Source of the DNA: an uncultured Clostridia bacterium
GTDB lineage: Bacteria > Bacillota > Clostridia > Christensenellales > CAG-138
NCBI GenBank assembly: GCA_947168565.1
Contig: CAMVMM010000013.1
Location: forward strand, 1 to 64,000
Reading direction: 5' to 3'
Length of the DNA: 64,000 bases
Shown here: piece after piece, positions 33,622 through 42,739 of the stretch
How the letters are laid out: the number at the start of each line of letters is the position of its first letter
Position numbering within the stretch: position 1 is the first letter of the stretch
The notes under the pieces: generated by a model
The model's input: only the letters and a program-made list of their open reading frames with translations
Databases searched by the model: none
Told to the model about the DNA's origin: nothing
Position numbers and translations under genes: made by a program

Positions 33622-34134
33622 TTACAGCACGAGGCTCGGCGCGCTGTAAACCCTTGCGGAAAGCTCCTGATTGAGCAGATACAGGCTCTTGGGATCGCCG
33701 CCGAAAAGCTCCATCTTGGAGATGAGCTCGTTTGCGTTCGTTTCCTCCTCGCCCTGCTCCTTCACGAACCAGTTCAAAAACTGCATCGTGCGGAAATCCT
33801 TCGCCTTGTCCGCCGCGGCGTAGATGCCGTTGATGAGGCTTGTAACGTATTCCTCATGCTTCAGCCCCGCCTTCAGCACCTCCATGCCGTCCTTAAAATC
33901 GGATTCGGGCCGCGCTATCGCGTCAAGCGTGACCTTCGCGCCGCTGTTTTGCAGGTAGGTGTAGAAAAGCATCGCGTGGTCGCGCTCCTCCTGCGCCTGG
34001 ATCATGTACCAGTTCGCAAAGCCGTTCAGACCCTTTGCGCTGAAAAAGTTTGAAAATTCAAGGTAAAGGTATGCCGAATACAGCTCCTTGTTTATCTGGT
34101 CGTTCAAAAGCTCGTGTACCTTTGCGTTAAGCAT
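33622..34134 (-). CDS. ftnA: Ferritin (non-haem), 170 aa
   Basis: Iron-storage four-helix protein. Ferroxidase ligands are visible: Glu in NKELYSAYLYLEFSNFF (helix A), EERDHAMLF (helix B, Glu and His) and FVKEQGEEETNANELI (helix C/D region). Length equals bacterial FtnA. GGAGGCAAAT precedes the ATG. It stands alone next to bcp-alkD/mutT, which suits defence against iron-driven oxidation. A weak promoter (TTGCGC, 17 bases, TACAAT) lies upstream at 34240-34268. Confidence 0.95.
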   Translation of the reverse strand: MLNAKVHELLNDQINKELYSAYLYLEFSNFFSAKGLNGFANWYMIQAQEERDHAMLFYTYLQNSGAKVTLDAIARPESDFKDGMEVLKAGLKHEEYVTSLINGIYAAADKAKDFRTMQFLNWFVKEQGEEETNANELISKMELFGGDPKSLYLLNQELSARVYSAPSLVL

Positions 34135-34359
34135 ATTTGCCTCCTGATGAAAAATCTTTTTTTGCGCAGCTCCGCGCCCGCCCTGCGGCGGAGCGAGGCT
34201 CGTTTAGGCGGCGGACGCGCACCTCCGCCGGCTGCATATATTGTAACGCAAATCGTATCCAAGCGCAAGAGCGATCCGCCGCTTTTTATTCTTCCATGCC
34301 GCTTTTTCGGGCCGGGCGGCCCTCTCGGGCGCCTTACGGTATATCATATTAGCAGGATT

Positions 34360-34599
34360 ATGCCGCAAAGCGGCTTCGATTATTCGGAGGATTACTGCTG
34401 CACTTTAAACAACAGAACCTACGGCAAGAAGCCGGAGGTCGAGATAAGAGGCCTTGAGGCGAAGCCCGGCATTTACGGTCTTGAGGCAAAGCCCGGCATT
34501 TACGGCCTTGAGCTTCTTACGAACGACCCCACCCTTTCGGGCATCTACCAGAATGAGCTTGCGGGCAGCGGCGCGGGAGTGCAGCTTTTCAATGAATGA
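34360..34599 (+). CDS. Small repeat protein of unknown function, 79 aa
   Basis: Start at the ATG at 34360 after AGCAGGA; a longer frame overlaps the ferritin start region and is rejected. The middle holds two exact GLEAKPGIY units and a third partial one (GLEL), encoded by a 27-bp DNA repeat. The N-terminus is FDYSEDYCCTLNNRTYGKK. A good intrinsic terminator lies 45 bases after the stop on the same strand, the main support that this is a transcribed unit. No family is recognised and there is no export signal. A degenerate non-coding repeat cannot be excluded. Confidence 0.5.
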   Translation: MPQSGFDYSEDYCCTLNNRTYGKKPEVEIRGLEAKPGIYGLEAKPGIYGLELLTNDPTLSGIYQNELAGSGAGVQLFNE

Positions 34600-34643
34600 G
34601 ATAACCCGCTGCACCGAGGGTGCGGTAATGCCGAAATAAACAG

Positions 34644-34678
34644 AGCCGGGCGCATGATCGCGCTCGGCTTTGGTTTTT
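34644..34678 (+). terminator. Intrinsic terminator after the 79-residue protein
   Basis: Ten-pair stem AGCCGGGCGC/GCGCTCGGCT (one G-U) with a six-base loop, then TTTGGTTTTT. Confidence 0.8.
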
Positions 34679-34722
34679 AATGAGAATTGATGTGCGATAG
34701 AATCAGGCGAATCCGCGCTTCA

Positions 34723-35667
34723 TCAGTACAGGCAAACGGTGGTGCCCGCCTTGCCATCAAGCGCCTCCACGGCCTTATCAAGCGAGGTGATGATCGCCTT
34801 TCTTTCGGGATGACCGTCCACAAATTTGATGGCGGCCTCCACCTTGGGCAGCATGGAGCCGGGGGCGAACTGACCCTCGGAGATGTACTGCCTTGCCTCC
34901 TCGATGGGCAGGGAGTAGAGCTGCTTCTGATCGGGCTTGCCGAAGTTGATGCACACCGTTTCCACGGCGGTGAGGATCACCAGCGCGTCCGCCTCTATAT
35001 CCTCCGCAAGCTTTTCGCTTGCAAGGTCCTTATCTATAACGGCAGCGGTGCCGATAAGGTTGCCCTTTTCATCGCGCACAACGGGGATGCCGCCGCCGCC
35101 GACCGTAACGGGGATAAAGCCGCCGTCGATCAGGCACTTAACGGCGTCCAGCTCCACTATCTCCACCGGCATGGGGGAAGCAACCACACGGCGCCAGCCG
35201 CGGCCCGCGTCCTCCTTCATGGTGTAGCCCTTTTCCTCGGCAAGCTTCTTTGCCTCCTCCTCGGAATAGAAGGGGCCGATGGGCTTGCTGGGATTCTTGA
35301 ACTTCGGGTCGTCCTTATCCACAACCACCTGGGTCACCACGGTGGCAACGCGCTTTTTGTTGCCGCGTGCGCGCAGCACCTTTTCAAGCCCCTGCTGGAT
35401 ATGGTAGCCGATATAGCCCTGGCTCATAGCGCCGCAAACGTCGAAGGGCATGGCGGGGGTTTCGCTTGCCGCGAATTCATTCTGAATAACTATGCGGCCG
35501 ACCTGCGGGCCGTTGCCGTGAGCTATCACAACGTCGTAGCCGCTTTCGATGATGTCCGCAATATACTCGGCGGTTTTTTCCACAACCTCGAGCTGGCTTT
35601 CCGCAGTCGCGGGCTTACCCGCCTCCTGAAGGGCGTTTCCGCCAAGAGCGATAACGATCTTTTTCAT
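34723..35667 (-). CDS. arcC: Carbamate kinase, 314 aa
   Basis: Makes ATP from carbamoyl phosphate, or the reverse, and is usually the last step of arginine, agmatine or purine fermentation. Signatures: KKIVIALGGNALQ, VIAHGNGPQVG, VTVGGGGIPVV and DKDLASEKLA. The start is the Met of MKKIV, with GGAGAAG just upstream; a longer frame has no ribosome site. Length is typical. No arcA, arcB or transporter is nearby, so it is an orphan. Its promoter carries a 12-base palindrome in the spacer. Confidence 0.95.
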   Translation of the reverse strand: MKKIVIALGGNALQEAGKPATAESQLEVVEKTAEYIADIIESGYDVVIAHGNGPQVGRIVIQNEFAASETPAMPFDVCGAMSQGYIGYHIQQGLEKVLRARGNKKRVATVVTQVVVDKDDPKFKNPSKPIGPFYSEEEAKKLAEEKGYTMKEDAGRGWRRVVASPMPVEIVELDAVKCLIDGGFIPVTVGGGGIPVVRDEKGNLIGTAAVIDKDLASEKLAEDIEADALVILTAVETVCINFGKPDQKQLYSLPIEEARQYISEGQFAPGSMLPKVEAAIKFVDGHPERKAIITSLDKAVEALDGKAGTTVCLY

Positions 35668-35723
35668 CTTCTTCTCCATAAATCTATAATAAAAAATAAT
35701 GCGGCGAGCGAGCGCCAAAGCCA

Positions 35724-35752
35724 ATTATGCCAGTTATTTCATGAAATGTCAA
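35724..35752 (-). promoter_or_regulatory. arcC promoter with internal palindrome
   Basis: TTGACA, 17 bases, CATAAT on the minus strand. ATTTCATGAAAT, a perfect 12-base palindrome, fills most of the spacer and could be an operator. Confidence 0.7.
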
Positions 35753-35875
35753 CAGGAAAAACGGAAAAAACGGCTTAAAACAGGGCGGAAAAGGGCAAAA
35801 CGGCGGCGCGGCATGAGAATATATATGTGCGCGGCAAAAAATGAAGGCTTCTTTTCGCCAATTTCTTCCCCGCAC

Positions 35876-35904
35876 TATACAAAATCGGATTTTTGAAGTA
35901 TAAT
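35876..35904 (+). promoter_or_regulatory. Candidate ttcA promoter
   Basis: TATACA, 17 bases, TATAAT, about 115 bases before the ttcA start. It shares the roughly 350-base gap with the divergent arcC promoter; no other gene is seen there. Confidence 0.5.
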
Positions 35905-36017
35905 CTATCGGTATAAGGCGAAAACTGCGGCTTTTTGACCGTTCGGTGAAAAAGGGTGTGAGAACGCGGTGCGCGAATAACGCAAAATCACAATAAACCG
36001 AAACGGAGAAAAAAGCT

Positions 36018-36869
36018 ATGAAACAGGTACTCGGGTGCATCAGGCGCGCCGACGAGCGCTACGGCATGATACAGGATGGCGACAAGATCTGCGTCGGCGT
36101 CAGCGGCGGCAAGGATTCGCTGCTTCTGATGTACGGCCTCAAGCTGTATCAGATGTTTTCAAAGAAAAAATACGAGCTGTGCGCGGTGATGCTCGATCTG
36201 GGGCTGGTTGCTCAGGATACGAGCGGCATATACGAATTTGCGGAGAAAAACGGCATAGATTTCGAGGTGCGCAAAACGGATATAGGGGACGTGGTTTTCA
36301 ATATCCGAAAGGATAAAAGCCCCTGCGCCATGTGCGCCAAGATGCGGCGCGGCGCGCTGAACGACATAGCCGTCAGCAAGGGCTGCAATCTCGTTGCGCT
36401 GGGGCATAATCGGGAGGACGTGCTTGAAACCTTCCTTTTAAGCCTTTTCTACGAGGCGCGGCTCAATACCTTCGCGCCCATCACCTATCTGGGCAGAAGC
36501 GGCGTAACGGTGATTCGCCCGCTCGTGTTCTTTCCGGAAAAGGACGCGAGGGCGGCGGCAAAGCGGCTGGAGCTGCCCGTGCTTCCCGCAAACTGCCCCG
36601 TGGCGGGCAAGACCAAGCGCGAGGATATGCGCCTTTTGCTTCAGGAATTTCGCCATATCGTGCCGGACGTGGAAACAAAGCTCATGAAGGCCGTGGTGGA
36701 TACGCATAAATACGGCATGTGGGATAGAATGAAGCTGCCCCCGCGCATGACGGGGGGCGTGTTTTCGGGCGAGGGCGACCCCGCGAAGCTGCTTAAAACC
36801 GGCGGCTACAGCGAGGAGTGCCGCGGATGCGCGCGCCGCGGCGCGAGGGCGGAAGCGGAAGAAGAATAA
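36018..36869 (+). CDS. ttcA: TtcA-like tRNA 2-thiocytidine synthetase, 283 aa
   Basis: PP-loop ATPase that thiolates cytidine 32 in tRNA using an Fe-S cluster. The PP-loop is GVSGGKDSLLLMYGL. The first Cys pair is CAMCAKMRRGAL, followed by ALGHNREDVLETFLL. A C-terminal CRGCARR supplies further Cys, though placed differently from classic TtcA. Length fits. The ATG follows ACGGAG. A related TtcA-family enzyme with another target is possible. Confidence 0.85.
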   Translation: MKQVLGCIRRADERYGMIQDGDKICVGVSGGKDSLLLMYGLKLYQMFSKKKYELCAVMLDLGLVAQDTSGIYEFAEKNGIDFEVRKTDIGDVVFNIRKDKSPCAMCAKMRRGALNDIAVSKGCNLVALGHNREDVLETFLLSLFYEARLNTFAPITYLGRSGVTVIRPLVFFPEKDARAAAKRLELPVLPANCPVAGKTKREDMRLLLQEFRHIVPDVETKLMKAVVDTHKYGMWDRMKLPPRMTGGVFSGEGDPAKLLKTGGYSEECRGCARRGARAEAEEE

Positions 36870-37001
36870 CCGGGCCCCTGCGGAGTTTTGCGCACCTTGC
36901 GGTATTCCGGCGGATATTGGCGAATAAGCTTTACGGCTGCGCGGCAAGGTGCGGCTTTATGTAAAAACGGCTTTTTATAATAGAGGGAAGGGAGAAAAAT
37001 T

Positions 37002-38240
37002 ATGGAAAACAACGGAAAAGGCGGCATCAAGGCATGGCAGGTGTTCGTGCTTATGCTTCTGAGCGCGCTGCTCTCCGCCGTGGTGGTGGTGGGCGCGCTG
37101 TCCTCCGGCGCGGGCAGGTTTGCCATCACCGAGCGCGGCACGGATACGGACGCCACGCTCATCTCAAGGCTTTTGAGCGAAATAAAGGATTACTATTATT
37201 TTTCCGATAAGGCGCCCCAGCCCAAGGAGCTGCTGCGCACGGCGGCGCATGAGCTTGTGAAAAAGGTGGGCGATCCGTATTCGGAATATTTCACCGTGGA
37301 TGAATTCGTGGATTTTCAGGATAATATAAACGGCAATTTCAAGGGCATAGGCGTGGTCGTGACCAAGCCCGAGGTCGGCGGAATAGAGGTTCTGCGCGTG
37401 TACGAGGGCTGCCCTGCGGATGAGGCGGGCGTTTTGGACGGGGACGTTATCACCAAGGTGAACGGCGTTTCCGTGCTTGATATGGATGCGGACGCTGCGA
37501 TAGACCTTATCGCGGGAGAGGACGGCAGCACCGTTGTGCTCACGATCCAGCGCGGCACGGAGCTGCTCAGCGTGCCCGTCGCGCGCGGGGACGTGCACGT
37601 GAAAAGGGTGTATACCGAGCCAGCTCAAGACGGCATCGGCTATATCCGCATAGATTCCTTCACCGGAAGCGCGGCGGAGGAATTCGATGAGGCGCTTTCC
37701 GAGCTGCTTGAAGGCGGCGCGAAGGCGCTTGTGATAGATATTAGAAACAATCCCGGCGGCGAATTGAACACCGTGGTGAGCATCTGCGACCGCATACTGC
37801 CCGAATGCACCATCACAACGATCGAGGGCAAGCTTGTGGACCCGCCCAAGGTGTATAAATCCACCGCCGAAAAGAGCCTGGATATTCCCTACGCGGTGCT
37901 GATAAACGGCGATTCAGCCTCCGCAAGCGAGATCTTCGCCTCCGCCGTGCAGGATAATAAGGCGGGCACGCTTATAGGCACAAACACCTTCGGCAAGGGC
38001 ATAGTGCAAACCACCTGGGAGGTGCTTCCCGGCGAGGGCTATATCAAGCTGACCACGGACGTGTACCTCACTCCGAACGGCGAGATGATCCATGAAAAGG
38101 GCGTTGCGCCGGATATTGAGCTTGCGCAGGATCCCGAGGCGGAGCAGTACGATATCTATTACGTTCGCCGCGATATGAAGGATAAGGATATTCAAATGAA
38201 TAAAGCCGTTGAGCTTTTGAAGCAGAAGATAGGCGGCTGA
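37002..38240 (+). CDS. ctpA: S41 family C-terminal processing protease, 412 aa
   Basis: A membrane-anchored serine protease acting outside the membrane. One N-terminal membrane segment (about 8-32), then a PDZ domain (about 105-190, FKGIGVVVTKPEVGGIEVL and VLDGDVITKVNGVSVLD), then the peptidase core. The catalytic Ser is in INGDSASASEIFAS and the Lys lies about 25 residues on in GTNTFGKGIVQ. DIRNNPGGELN is the usual substrate-pocket motif. AAGGGAG precedes the ATG. The stop is followed at once by an octamer array and a terminator. Confidence 0.95.
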   Translation: MENNGKGGIKAWQVFVLMLLSALLSAVVVVGALSSGAGRFAITERGTDTDATLISRLLSEIKDYYYFSDKAPQPKELLRTAAHELVKKVGDPYSEYFTVDEFVDFQDNINGNFKGIGVVVTKPEVGGIEVLRVYEGCPADEAGVLDGDVITKVNGVSVLDMDADAAIDLIAGEDGSTVVLTIQRGTELLSVPVARGDVHVKRVYTEPAQDGIGYIRIDSFTGSAAEEFDEALSELLEGGAKALVIDIRNNPGGELNTVVSICDRILPECTITTIEGKLVDPPKVYKSTAEKSLDIPYAVLINGDSASASEIFASAVQDNKAGTLIGTNTFGKGIVQTTWEVLPGEGYIKLTTDVYLTPNGEMIHEKGVAPDIELAQDPEAEQYDIYYVRRDMKDKDIQMNKAVELLKQKIGG

Positions 38241-38242
38241 AA

Positions 38243-38316
38243 AGCGAAGCAGCGAAACAGCGAAACCGCGATACGGCGAAACGGCAATACGGCGAAGCTG
38301 CGAAACGGCGAAACGG
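38243..38316 (+). repeat. Octanucleotide array (GCGAAACG type)
   Basis: About nine eight-base units with one or two changes each (GCGAAACG, GCGATACG, GCAATACG, GCGAAGCT), directly after the ctpA stop. Confidence 0.85.
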
Positions 38317-38344
38317 CGGGGGATGGGTCCGTCCTCCGCTTTCT
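38316..38344 (+). terminator. Terminator of ctpA
   Basis: Stem GCGGGGGATGG/CCGTCCTCCGC (two G-U pairs) with a minimal loop, then TTTCTT. It begins where the octamer array ends. Confidence 0.65.
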
Positions 38345-38376
38345 TGCGCGAAAATGCGCGAATTTTGAAATTCGGC

Positions 38377-38405
38377 TTGAATTATCGGCGCTTTTGGGGT
38401 AGAAT
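38377..38405 (+). promoter_or_regulatory. Promoter of hutD-mfd
   Basis: TTGAAT, 17 bases, TAGAAT. The leader of about 140 bases holds a GC-rich hairpin near 38435-38475. The gap from 38241 to 38553 is thus array, terminator, promoter and leader. Confidence 0.6.
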
Positions 38406-38553
38406 ATTTTCAGTTTAATACGGATCCGACCCGAATCCCGCAGGGGGCTTCCCCCCGGGGCTTCGGGCTGTTGCCGTCTTTATTATGTTTTTATTTATAA
38501 TTTATTTATAGTTTTATGATGATTTTTATCAAGAAAACGGATGGGGGAGAGTT

Positions 38554-39099
38554 ATGCTTAAAATAACCGAGATAAAAAAAGAAGCCATGCCTACTTCAAG
38601 CTGGAGCGGCGGCACGACGACTGAAATAATGATCTATCCGCGCGGCGCGGCGTATGCGGAGAGGGATTTTCTTTTCAGGATCAGCACGGCGAGGGTGGAG
38701 CTTGAAAGCTCCGATTTCACAAGCCTGCCGGATTACAACAGGCTGATAGCCTCCATAGAGGGCGAAATGGAGCTGACGCACACGCACGGCTCCGTGGAAA
38801 AAAAGCGGATAATACCGCTTGAAACGGTGCATTTTTTCGATGGCGGAGTTCCCACGCACTGCGAGGGCAGCGCGCGCGATCTGAACCTGATGCTGCGCAA
38901 GGGCAGGGCGCAGGGCGAGCTGCGCTTTCTTGCGGATGGGGAGCGCGTGGTGCTTGAGCTTGAAGCGAATGAATTTGCGCTTGTGTACTATATTGAAAGC
39001 GGAAACGCCCGCTTTGCCGAAACGGACGAGGAGGATTTTCTGGTTTTTTCCGCAGAGGGCAGGGCGGCGCTGTTCAAGGTAAGGATAATTGAAGGCTGA
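38554..39099 (+). CDS. hutD: HutD/Ves family protein, 181 aa
   Basis: A cupin-like protein linked elsewhere to histidine use. Family features: MPTSSWSGGTTTEIMIYP at the start, LFRISTARVELESSDFTSLP, NRLIASIEGEMELTH, and HFFDGGVPTHCEG, LNLMLRKGRAQGEL later. The biochemical role of HutD is not settled; it may limit histidine catabolism. No hut enzyme is in the window. GGGGGAG precedes the ATG. mfd starts one base after its stop, so the two are co-transcribed. Confidence 0.85.
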   Translation: MLKITEIKKEAMPTSSWSGGTTTEIMIYPRGAAYAERDFLFRISTARVELESSDFTSLPDYNRLIASIEGEMELTHTHGSVEKKRIIPLETVHFFDGGVPTHCEGSARDLNLMLRKGRAQGELRFLADGERVVLELEANEFALVYYIESGNARFAETDEEDFLVFSAEGRAALFKVRIIEG

Positions 39100-39100
39100 T

Positions 39101-42100
39101 ATGGAGAGCAACAAAGGGAAAAATAAAGAGAGCGAAATAAAAAATGCGGCTTCGATCGAGGGCGAGGCTTTCGCCGCTCAAGCGGGGCTTGAGCCGCTTT
39201 TTCGCGCGCTGGAGGGCTCGGCGGAGTATGATAAGCTGTCGGAGGATCTGGAAAAAAAGCGCGGCCCGGTAAGCGTTTTCGGGCTTGGCGAGGCGCACAG
39301 GGCGAATATAGCGGCGGCGCTATACGCGAAAATCGGCGAGCAAACGCTCATCATCGCCCCCTCCGCGCAGGCGGCGGGCAGGCTTTATGAGGAGCTGAGC
39401 TGCTATCACAGGGGCGCGCTGCTCTTTCCCATACGCGAAATGCCGCTGAACGCCCGAAGCTACGTGCAGTCCAAGGAGCTGGAGTTTCGGCGGCTGAACG
39501 TGCTTTCCCGCCTTGCTCTTGGCGAAAAGCTGCTCGTTGTGGCGCCCATGGAGGCGGTGATGCAGCGCCTTGTGCCGAAGGAGCGCATACTTGCCTGCAC
39601 CCACGCGCTTAAAACGGGCATGGAGGTTTCGCCCGATGCGCTTATTCAAAAATTTATCGACGCGGGCTATGAGCGCGAGGAGGTTTGCGAGGGGCGCGGG
39701 CAGATCGCGCGGCGCGGCGGCTATATCGACCTTTTCCCCGTGACGGCGGAAAACCCGGTGCGCATTGAGTTTTTTGGGGATGAGATAGACACCATGCGCT
39801 TTTTTGACCCCGTTAGTCAGCGCTCCACCGAAAATGCGGACAGCGTGCTGATACCGCCCGCCACGGAGCTGCCGCTGGATAGGGATATGCGGCAAAAGGG
39901 CATAGCCGCGCTTCGCAATAAGGCGCATTACGCCGAGGAAACGGAGATACTTCGCGCGGGCGGCACGCCGAAAAACGCGCTTGCGCTGCTGCCGGTGTTT
40001 TCATCGGCGGAGCTGACGCTGCTCGATTATTTCAATGAGAATGCGGTGATTCTGATGGATGAGCCCGCGAGGGTGGAGGAGAGCGCAAGGTTCGCCTTCA
40101 CGCAGTTCATGGACGGCGTTGGTTCTGTGCTGAAAAACGGCGAGGGCCACGAAAAGCAGGCGGAGCTTATTTCGCAGCCCAGCCGCATCTTCGCGCTGCT
40201 GAACACTTCGCGCACGGCGATGCTTTTCGCCCTCACAAGAAGCTTTCCGCATATCCGCTCCAAATCGCTGGTCAAGTTTGAAACGCGCCCCGTGCCGCGC
40301 TATATCCCGGGGGACGGCGCGCTGGCGGACGATATAAATATTTGGAAAAAGAAGGGCTTTTCCGTGCTGCTCTTCGCGGGGGAGCACGCAAGGCGCACGC
40401 AGGATATGCTGCTTGAAATGGGCGTTGAGGCGGCGGTGGTGAGCTCCCTTTCAAGGGATGCGCTCCCGCGCGAGGTGCTTATAGTTGAAAAAAGCCTGCC
40501 GCGCGGCTTTGAGTACACGGCGCTGCGGCTGGCGGTCGTGTCCGAATACGAGCTTTTCGGCGCGGGTGCGCGGCGCGAGAGCGTGAAGGCCAAAAAGAAG
40601 CGCGCGCTGGATATGGGCGAGCTGGAGGCGGGCGATCTTATAGTTCACGAGGCGCACGGCATAGGCAGGTTCACCGGCGTGAATACGCTTGTGGTGGAAG
40701 GAAAAACGCGCGATTATATAGAGCTGGTGTATCAGGGCGGCGATAAGCTTTTCATTCCCACCGATCAGCTTGACCGCGTGCAGAAATATATCGGCGGCGA
40801 CGTGGAAAAGCAAAAGCTCTCGCGCCTTGGCTCCGGCGAATGGCAGAGAACCGTGGCGCGGACGGCGGCAAGCGTTAAAAAGCTGGCGTTCGACCTTGTG
40901 AAGCTCTACGGCGAGCGGGCAAGGAAGAAGGGCTTCGCCTTTTCGCCGGATACGGATTGGCAGCAGCGGCTTGAGCTCAGCTTTCCGTACCGCGAAACGC
41001 CGGATCAGCTTCGCTCCATCGAGGAGATAAAAAAGGATATGGAGTCCGAGCGCATAATGGATCGCCTGCTCTGCGGCGACGTGGGCTACGGCAAAACCGA
41101 GGTCGCCCTTCGCGCGGCGTTCAAATGCGCGATGGACGGCAAGCAGTGCGCCGTGCTTGTGCCAACCACCATACTTGCGCAGCAGCATTACAACACGCTC
41201 TGCTCGCGCTACGCGGGCTTTCCCATAAGGGTGGAGCTTATTTCAAGATTCCGCACGGCAAAGGAGGTTCGGGATATAAAAAAGCAGCTTGCGGAGGGAA
41301 GTGTGGACGTGATAGTCGGCACTCACGCGCTGCTTGCAAAGGACGTTAAATTCCGTGATCTCGGGCTTCTTATTATAGACGAGGAGCAGCGCTTCGGCGT
41401 GAACCACAAGGAGCAGATAAAGGAAATAAAGCGAAATGTGGACGTGCTGACCCTTTCCGCAACGCCCATTCCGCGAACGCTGCACATGAGCATGAGCGGC
41501 ATACGCGATATGAGCGTTATTGAAACGCCGCCCGAGGCGCGCTATCCGGTGCAGACCTACGTGCTTGAATACTCCGATGCGCTGGTGCGCGAGGCCATAC
41601 TCAAGGAGATAGGGCGCGGCGGGCAGGTCTATATGGTTTATAACAATGTGAAGAATATGGAAAGCTTCACCTCGGAGCTTTCGGAGCTTGTGCCGGAGGC
41701 GCGGTTCAATTTTGCGCACGGACAGATGAGCGAAAGGCAGCTTGAAAACGCCATGCTCGATTTTATGGAGGGCAGGTTCGACGTGCTTGTGTGCTCCACC
41801 ATAATCGAAAGCGGGCTGGATATTTCAAACGTGAACACCATGATAGTTTGCGATGCGGATAAGATGGGGCTTGCGCAGCTCTATCAGCTTCGCGGCAGGG
41901 TGGGCAGGGGGCAGCGCCTCGGGTACACCTATCTCACCTTCCGGCAAAACAAGGTGCTGTCCGAAATTGCGGATAAAAGGCTTGCCGCGATACGCGAGTT
42001 CACGCAGTTCGGCGCGGGCTTCCGCATAGCAATGCGCGATCTTGAGATACGCGGCGCGGGCGATATTCTGGGCGCGGAGCAGCATGGGCACATGGCGCAG

Positions 42101-42646
42101 GTGGGCTATGAAATGTATTGCAGGCTCATAGACGTCGCCGTGCGCGAGGCGCGGGGCGAAACCGTAAAGCCCGCGATCGACACGGTGATGGAGGTGCCGC
42201 TTGATGCGAATATTCCCAAGCGGTATATCGCGCGTGAAACGGGCAGAATGGAGATGTATAAGCATATTGCCGCAATAACGGATATAGATTCCTTCCGCGA
42301 CGTGCAGGATGAGCTTATAGACCGCTACGGCGATATACCCGGGAGCGTGCAGAATCTATTGGATATCGCGCTGTATAAGGCGCGCGCGTCAAGGCTGGGC
42401 ATAGTTTCCTTCGCAGTCAAAAAGGGCGAGGCAAGGCTGACCTTTGGCGAAAACGCCCCGATAGACGGCGCAAAGCTGATAGAAAATATCGGGCGCATTC
42501 CCGGCGCTTCCATGAGCGCGGGGGATAGGCTTGCGCTTGTGGTGGCAAAGAAAAATGCCGAGGAGGAGGCCATGTTCCTTCTGGCGCAGCAGGCGGTGAA
42601 CGTGCTGCTCTCCTGCGTTGAGGACGACGATGGAAGCAGTGAATAA
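39101..42646 (+). CDS. mfd: Transcription-repair coupling factor Mfd, 1181 aa
   Basis: Removes stalled RNA polymerase and recruits UvrA to DNA lesions. UvrB-like N-terminal region (about 30-400, with GGYIDLFPVTAENPVRIEFFG), RNA-polymerase-interacting domain (about 485-560, LEAGDLIVHEAHGIGRFTGV), RecG-like translocase with Walker A GDVGYGKTEVALR (about 658), DEEQ box (about 759) and SATPIPRTLHMSMSGIRD, then the TRCF C-terminal domain. Length is typical. The ATG at 39101 is chosen over a TTG inside hutD; the ribosome site is weak, consistent with coupling. The last codons and TAA lie at the edge of a heptamer array. Confidence 0.97.
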   Translation: MESNKGKNKESEIKNAASIEGEAFAAQAGLEPLFRALEGSAEYDKLSEDLEKKRGPVSVFGLGEAHRANIAAALYAKIGEQTLIIAPSAQAAGRLYEELSCYHRGALLFPIREMPLNARSYVQSKELEFRRLNVLSRLALGEKLLVVAPMEAVMQRLVPKERILACTHALKTGMEVSPDALIQKFIDAGYEREEVCEGRGQIARRGGYIDLFPVTAENPVRIEFFGDEIDTMRFFDPVSQRSTENADSVLIPPATELPLDRDMRQKGIAALRNKAHYAEETEILRAGGTPKNALALLPVFSSAELTLLDYFNENAVILMDEPARVEESARFAFTQFMDGVGSVLKNGEGHEKQAELISQPSRIFALLNTSRTAMLFALTRSFPHIRSKSLVKFETRPVPRYIPGDGALADDINIWKKKGFSVLLFAGEHARRTQDMLLEMGVEAAVVSSLSRDALPREVLIVEKSLPRGFEYTALRLAVVSEYELFGAGARRESVKAKKKRALDMGELEAGDLIVHEAHGIGRFTGVNTLVVEGKTRDYIELVYQGGDKLFIPTDQLDRVQKYIGGDVEKQKLSRLGSGEWQRTVARTAASVKKLAFDLVKLYGERARKKGFAFSPDTDWQQRLELSFPYRETPDQLRSIEEIKKDMESERIMDRLLCGDVGYGKTEVALRAAFKCAMDGKQCAVLVPTTILAQQHYNTLCSRYAGFPIRVELISRFRTAKEVRDIKKQLAEGSVDVIVGTHALLAKDVKFRDLGLLIIDEEQRFGVNHKEQIKEIKRNVDVLTLSATPIPRTLHMSMSGIRDMSVIETPPEARYPVQTYVLEYSDALVREAILKEIGRGGQVYMVYNNVKNMESFTSELSELVPEARFNFAHGQMSERQLENAMLDFMEGRFDVLVCSTIIESGLDISNVNTMIVCDADKMGLAQLYQLRGRVGRGQRLGYTYLTFRQNKVLSEIADKRLAAIREFTQFGAGFRIAMRDLEIRGAGDILGAEQHGHMAQVGYEMYCRLIDVAVREARGETVKPAIDTVMEVPLDANIPKRYIARETGRMEMYKHIAAITDIDSFRDVQDELIDRYGDIPGSVQNLLDIALYKARASRLGIVSFAVKKGEARLTFGENAPIDGAKLIENIGRIPGASMSAGDRLALVVAKKNAEEEAMFLLAQQAVNVLLSCVEDDDGSSE

Positions 42647-42686
42647 TGAACGGTGAATAGTGAATAGTGAAGAGTGAATAGTTGAT
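42640..42686 (+). repeat. Heptanucleotide array (GTGAATA type) over the mfd stop codon
   Basis: Units AGTGAAT, AGTGAAG and variants start within the last codons of mfd (AGT GAA TAA) and run to the hairpin copy at 42690. In reverse complement this matches the array at 20883. Confidence 0.8.
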
Positions 42687-42689
42687 GTG

Positions 42690-42708
42690 GAAACTCCTTC
42701 GGAATCTC
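42690..42708 (-). repeat. Covarying hairpin family, copy F
   Basis: GAAACTCC/GGAATCTC with loop TTC; two pairs are G-T. It follows the heptamer array, the same arrangement as the reverse complement of 20859-20927. Confidence 0.5.
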
Positions 42709-42739
42709 TTTTGAATCAATGAAAGCCGGGGTGAATGAT

